A DNA stretch of 5,700 bases from Deltaproteobacteria bacterium RIFOXYA12_FULL_61_11. Its GTDB lineage: Bacteria; Bdellovibrionota_F; JAHFAK01; YA12-FULL-61-11. This document shows positions 3,580 through 5,700 of the stretch, piece after piece; the first letter of the stretch is position 1; each line of letters begins with the position of its first letter. The notes beneath the pieces were generated by a model. It ran no database searches, was not told the origin of the DNA, and was given only the letters and a program-made list of their open reading frames with translations. The stretch lies in NCBI GenBank assembly GCA_001799195.1, contig MGSU01000289.1, positions 1 through 5,700 on the forward strand. Direction: 5' to 3'. The position numbers and the translations under genes were made by a program.

Positions 3580-5700
3580 CGGCCCCCCCCTGTCCTGAGC
3601 GAGAGGTTGCGCAGCCAGGTTTCTCGGTTGTCCGCTGCCTGGCCTTCCGCGGTGTGGAACACGCCTGCTTGTCCCTCGTCGTCGAGCCCCCTCAGAAACA
3701 GGTAGAAACTGCCGGCGAAGTGGTCTTCGGGTTTGAAACCGGGAACCAGGGCGAGGTGGCGGAGGGCTGCCAGTGTGTAGAGATGGTGTTGGAGGACGTA
3801 GGCGTGCTGCTTCATATAGCGCTGCAACGCTTCTGCGCCGTAACCTTCCTCGACCAGATTGGTCTTCCAGTCCACGAGGCCGTAACGGAACGCACCGTCC
3901 GGTCCGCGGTAGCGGAAGAGGAGGTCGATGAACCCGTGGACCCAACCTCGGCGACCGCCGGGGGGCAGGGGAAAATGGAATTCGACCTCGGTGAGGCGGT
4001 CCTCCGGAGCGAGGCGGCAGAGGATTGTCCGGTCCTCGCCGAGCGGGGTTCGGAGGGCGCGACGCAGGATCGCCGAAGCGGCGACGGTCAAGTCCTCGCG
4101 AGGCTTGCCGCGGGGTACGAGCCCCCGCCGGGTGACCTCGTCACCGATCCAGGTGTCCAGGTCCACCGGGGGGGGGTGGTGAGCAGGATCGCCTTCCTGG
4201 GCGAACCAACGGAAGTCCGCGTGCTCGAAGAGGTGATGGAAGAACAGGCCGGTCGCGGTCCCCGGAGGAATGACCCCGGGCGCGATGGCGGCGCGTTCTT
4301 CGAGGGGGTCGAGCTTGCTGTCCGAGGCCTCGAGCGACTCCCGGCTCGCCGCGGCTAATCCCGAGAACGACGTGAGCAGGGGTCGGCGCGACGGATTGTT
4401 CGGCGGTGCGGGCAAGACTGCCTCCGGCACGGCGCCGGTAGTTCCGGTTGCAACCGGAGGGGCTGTCCACCGTCTCGGGTTTTCGGCGAGGGGAGTGAGC
4501 ACGGTCACGGAAGGAAGCCCCTGGGAGGCAAGGGCGCCCGTGGAGCGGTGCAGGAAGGCCAGCGTGGAGACAGCCCGGCCGAAGCCGCCCTTCTCGTTGG
4601 GAAGGAGGTACGGCAGATAGAGGCGGACGGCCGCTCGGGTGCAGGCCACGTAGTACAAGCGCTGGAACTCGGCGAGCTCTTCGCTCGCGGCCGCGAGGTT
4701 CGGCCGGCTGGTATCGAGGTCGAGGACTCGGCGGAGTTGTCCATCGTGGAGGAGATGGTAGCGCTGGTAGGGGGAGTTGCGACCGTCGGTGGCCAAGGTC
4801 AGGAAGACCACGGCGAACTCGAGCCCTTTAGCGGCGTGGATGGTGAGGATTTGGACCTTGGCTTCCTCGCCGTCCCGCCGGTGGACCAGGGCGTTCGCCT
4901 CGGGTGAGCGTCCCGCGATCAGGCCGTCGAGCCGGTCCAGCAGACCGCGAGGGGAGAGTCCCTCGTGCTCGGCCACGGCACCGAGATAGGCCAGGATCTG
5001 CTCGCAGGTGGTCAGGCTGCGTTCCCAGTCGGGGAGGGATGCACAGCGAGGGGCTCGCAGGGCGAACCCCGAGTCGACCAAGAGTGAGCGGAAGAGCCGG
5101 GGCCAGGAGCCTGTGGACACCGCCCCGGACCAGGTTTGCAACAAGGCGCTCAACGGGTGATCGGAGGGAGGGAGGTCCCTGCCACACACCTGCTCGAGGG
5201 GCAGGCCGATGAGGGGAGTGGCCAGGACCGCGCGGACCTTGGCCGGGTCGGTCGGATGGAGCGCGGCATCCAGGGCCGCGTGCAACCACAGGGCCTCGCG
5301 GCCTGCGAAGAGCCCCTGCTGCTGGTACCTTGCCCAGGGAATACCCCGGCGGGTCAGGGCCTCCTCGACCCAGAGGGCGTCGCGGCGAGATCGGACGAGG
5401 ACCGCGACCTCGCCTAAGCCGAGCGGCCGGCGCTCGTCCCGGCGTACGAGCATGGGCCGGGCCTCGAACAGGCGGACCAGCTCGTTGCCGAGGAAGGCCG
5501 CCACCTTGCCCCGGAGTATCCGCACGTTCTCGTCGGCCGGGAGGGCCAGTAGGTTCAGGGCCGTGCGGTTATCATCGGAGGTTTCGAGCGAGGTGCTGTC
5601 GCCGCTCTTCACCCCGGGGTAGCCTTCGAACCAAGGAGCCTCGGGATAGCGGACGAGTTGGTCTACGGCCGCGACCAGGGCCGCGCTCGAGCGGTGATTG
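3576..5700 (-). CDS. recB: RecB, helicase-nuclease subunit of exonuclease V, C-terminal part
   Basis: The C-terminal 707 residues of RecB (E. coli RecB: 1180). The frame runs off the right edge, so the N-terminal motor with Walker A and B lies outside. The fragment opens with helicase motif IV (NHRSSAALVAAVDQLV, 1-16). It continues with GEVAVLVRSRRDA (96-108), motif V ILTIHAAKGLEF (284-295), motif VI LYYVACTRA (348-356), a linker (about 370-470), and the nuclease domain. The nuclease domain has the His box LFFHHLFEHADF (485-496), TEVEFHF (570-576), GFIDLLF with catalytic Asp592, LVDWKTN with Asp610 and Lys612, QHHLYTLAALRHL (637-649), and the RecB-typical GSFYLFLRGLD (663-673). The metal-binding residues expected from E. 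coli (His956, Asp1067, Asp1080, Lys1082) all appear present. RecB moves 3'-5', cuts DNA and loads RecA after Chi. The GTG at 5612 is internal, not the start. Confidence 0.97.
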   Translation of the reverse strand, partial: NHRSSAALVAAVDQLVRYPEAPWFEGYPGVKSGDSTSLETSDDNRTALNLLALPADENVRILRGKVAAFLGNELVRLFEARPMLVRRDERRPLGLGEVAVLVRSRRDALWVEEALTRRGIPWARYQQQGLFAGREALWLHAALDAALHPTDPAKVRAVLATPLIGLPLEQVCGRDLPPSDHPLSALLQTWSGAVSTGSWPRLFRSLLVDSGFALRAPRCASLPDWERSLTTCEQILAYLGAVAEHEGLSPRGLLDRLDGLIAGRSPEANALVHRRDGEEAKVQILTIHAAKGLEFAVVFLTLATDGRNSPYQRYHLLHDGQLRRVLDLDTSRPNLAAASEELAEFQRLYYVACTRAAVRLYLPYLLPNEKGGFGRAVSTLAFLHRSTGALASQGLPSVTVLTPLAENPRRWTAPPVATGTTGAVPEAVLPAPPNNPSRRPLLTSFSGLAAASRESLEASDSKLDPLEERAAIAPGVIPPGTATGLFFHHLFEHADFRWFAQEGDPAHHPPPVDLDTWIGDEVTRRGLVPRGKPREDLTVAASAILRRALRTPLGEDRTILCRLAPEDRLTEVEFHFPLPPGGRRGWVHGFIDLLFRYRGPDGAFRYGLVDWKTNLVEEGYGAEALQRYMKQHAYVLQHHLYTLAALRHLALVPGFKPEDHFAGSFYLFLRGLDDEGQAGVFHTAEGQAADNRETWLRNLSLRTGGGR
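3583..3590 (-). repeat. G8 homopolymer at the recB/recD junction
   Basis: Eight consecutive G on the coding strand, encoding the last Gly residues of RecB (RTGGGR, then stop). The run ends three bases before the recD ATG and serves as its purine-rich ribosome site. The recD frame is also open through this point from 3945, so gain of one base here would join recB and recD in one frame. Confidence 0.95.
4168..4176 (-). repeat. C9 homopolymer inside recB
   Basis: Nine consecutive C on the coding strand, in the HHPPPV segment (fragment residues 508-511). It lies after the nuclease His box and before the catalytic Asp592, Asp610 and Lys612. A gain of one C meets a TGA at 4143-4141, removing the active-site aspartates while leaving the helicase motifs. 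Confidence 0.95.

Noticed and set aside
3580-3945. Upstream extension of the recD frame giving a 774-residue protein
   Set aside because: The extra 122 residues are Arg/Pro-rich out-of-frame recB sequence; the ATG at 3579 overlaps the recB stop and gives a normal RecD N-terminus.
3654-4358. A 234-codon open frame on the plus strand
   Set aside because: It is antisense to the recB nuclease domain, where all catalytic motifs are in the minus-strand frame.
5610-5612. GTG as the recB start codon
   Set aside because: The same frame continues to the window edge and encodes helicase motif IV (NHRS) upstream of this codon, so the gene starts outside the window.

Overview
This window comes from a GC-rich bacterium. 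The strongest evidence is a recB-recD gene pair on the minus strand that fills the right 70% (about 1621 to 5700). RecB carries an intact-looking C-terminal nuclease domain and overlaps RecD by four bases. That arrangement belongs to classical RecBCD, so a gammaproteobacterium or another RecBCD-bearing proteobacterium is the most likely source. The lineage is inferred from gene content and style only; nothing here fixes a genus.

Layout, left to right. Positions 1-263 are GC-rich and open on both strands to the window edge, with no family I recognise. Positions 264-476 are a more AT-rich spacer with a 15-bp tandem duplication. Positions 477-952 hold two small plus-strand genes, a DUF4258 protein and a DUF2283 protein, overlapping by ATGA; this pair looks like an uncharacterised toxin-antitoxin-like two-gene module. 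A third small frame (933-1088, 51 codons) starts inside the end of the DUF2283 gene behind its own ribosome binding site. Positions 953-1620 are a junkyard between the module and recD. They contain a possible 145-bp non-autonomous element with a 9-bp target duplication, a second 15-bp tandem duplication, a shred of an IS4-family transposase, and what looks like the C-terminal transmembrane helix of a CorA-type magnesium transporter joined to that shred. Positions 1621-3579 are recD (complete), and 3576-5700 are the C-terminal 707 residues of recB, whose N-terminal helicase part lies beyond the right edge (recC is probably further out).

How the parts work together: RecB (3'-5' helicase plus nuclease) and RecD (5'-3' helicase) are two subunits of the enzyme that processes double-strand breaks and degrades foreign linear DNA. 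They are co-transcribed and probably translationally coupled. The small-gene module reads toward them from the left, and the two are separated by degraded mobile-element debris, so the left end looks like an accessory edge next to a core operon.

The least ordinary signals are: homopolymer tracts in recB and at the recB/recD junction, where one inserted G would fuse the two genes into one reading frame; the candidate miniature element, whose removal restores a slightly longer small ORF; and the CorA/IS4 chimeric remnant immediately after recD. I see no tRNA, rRNA, CRISPR array or confident terminator.
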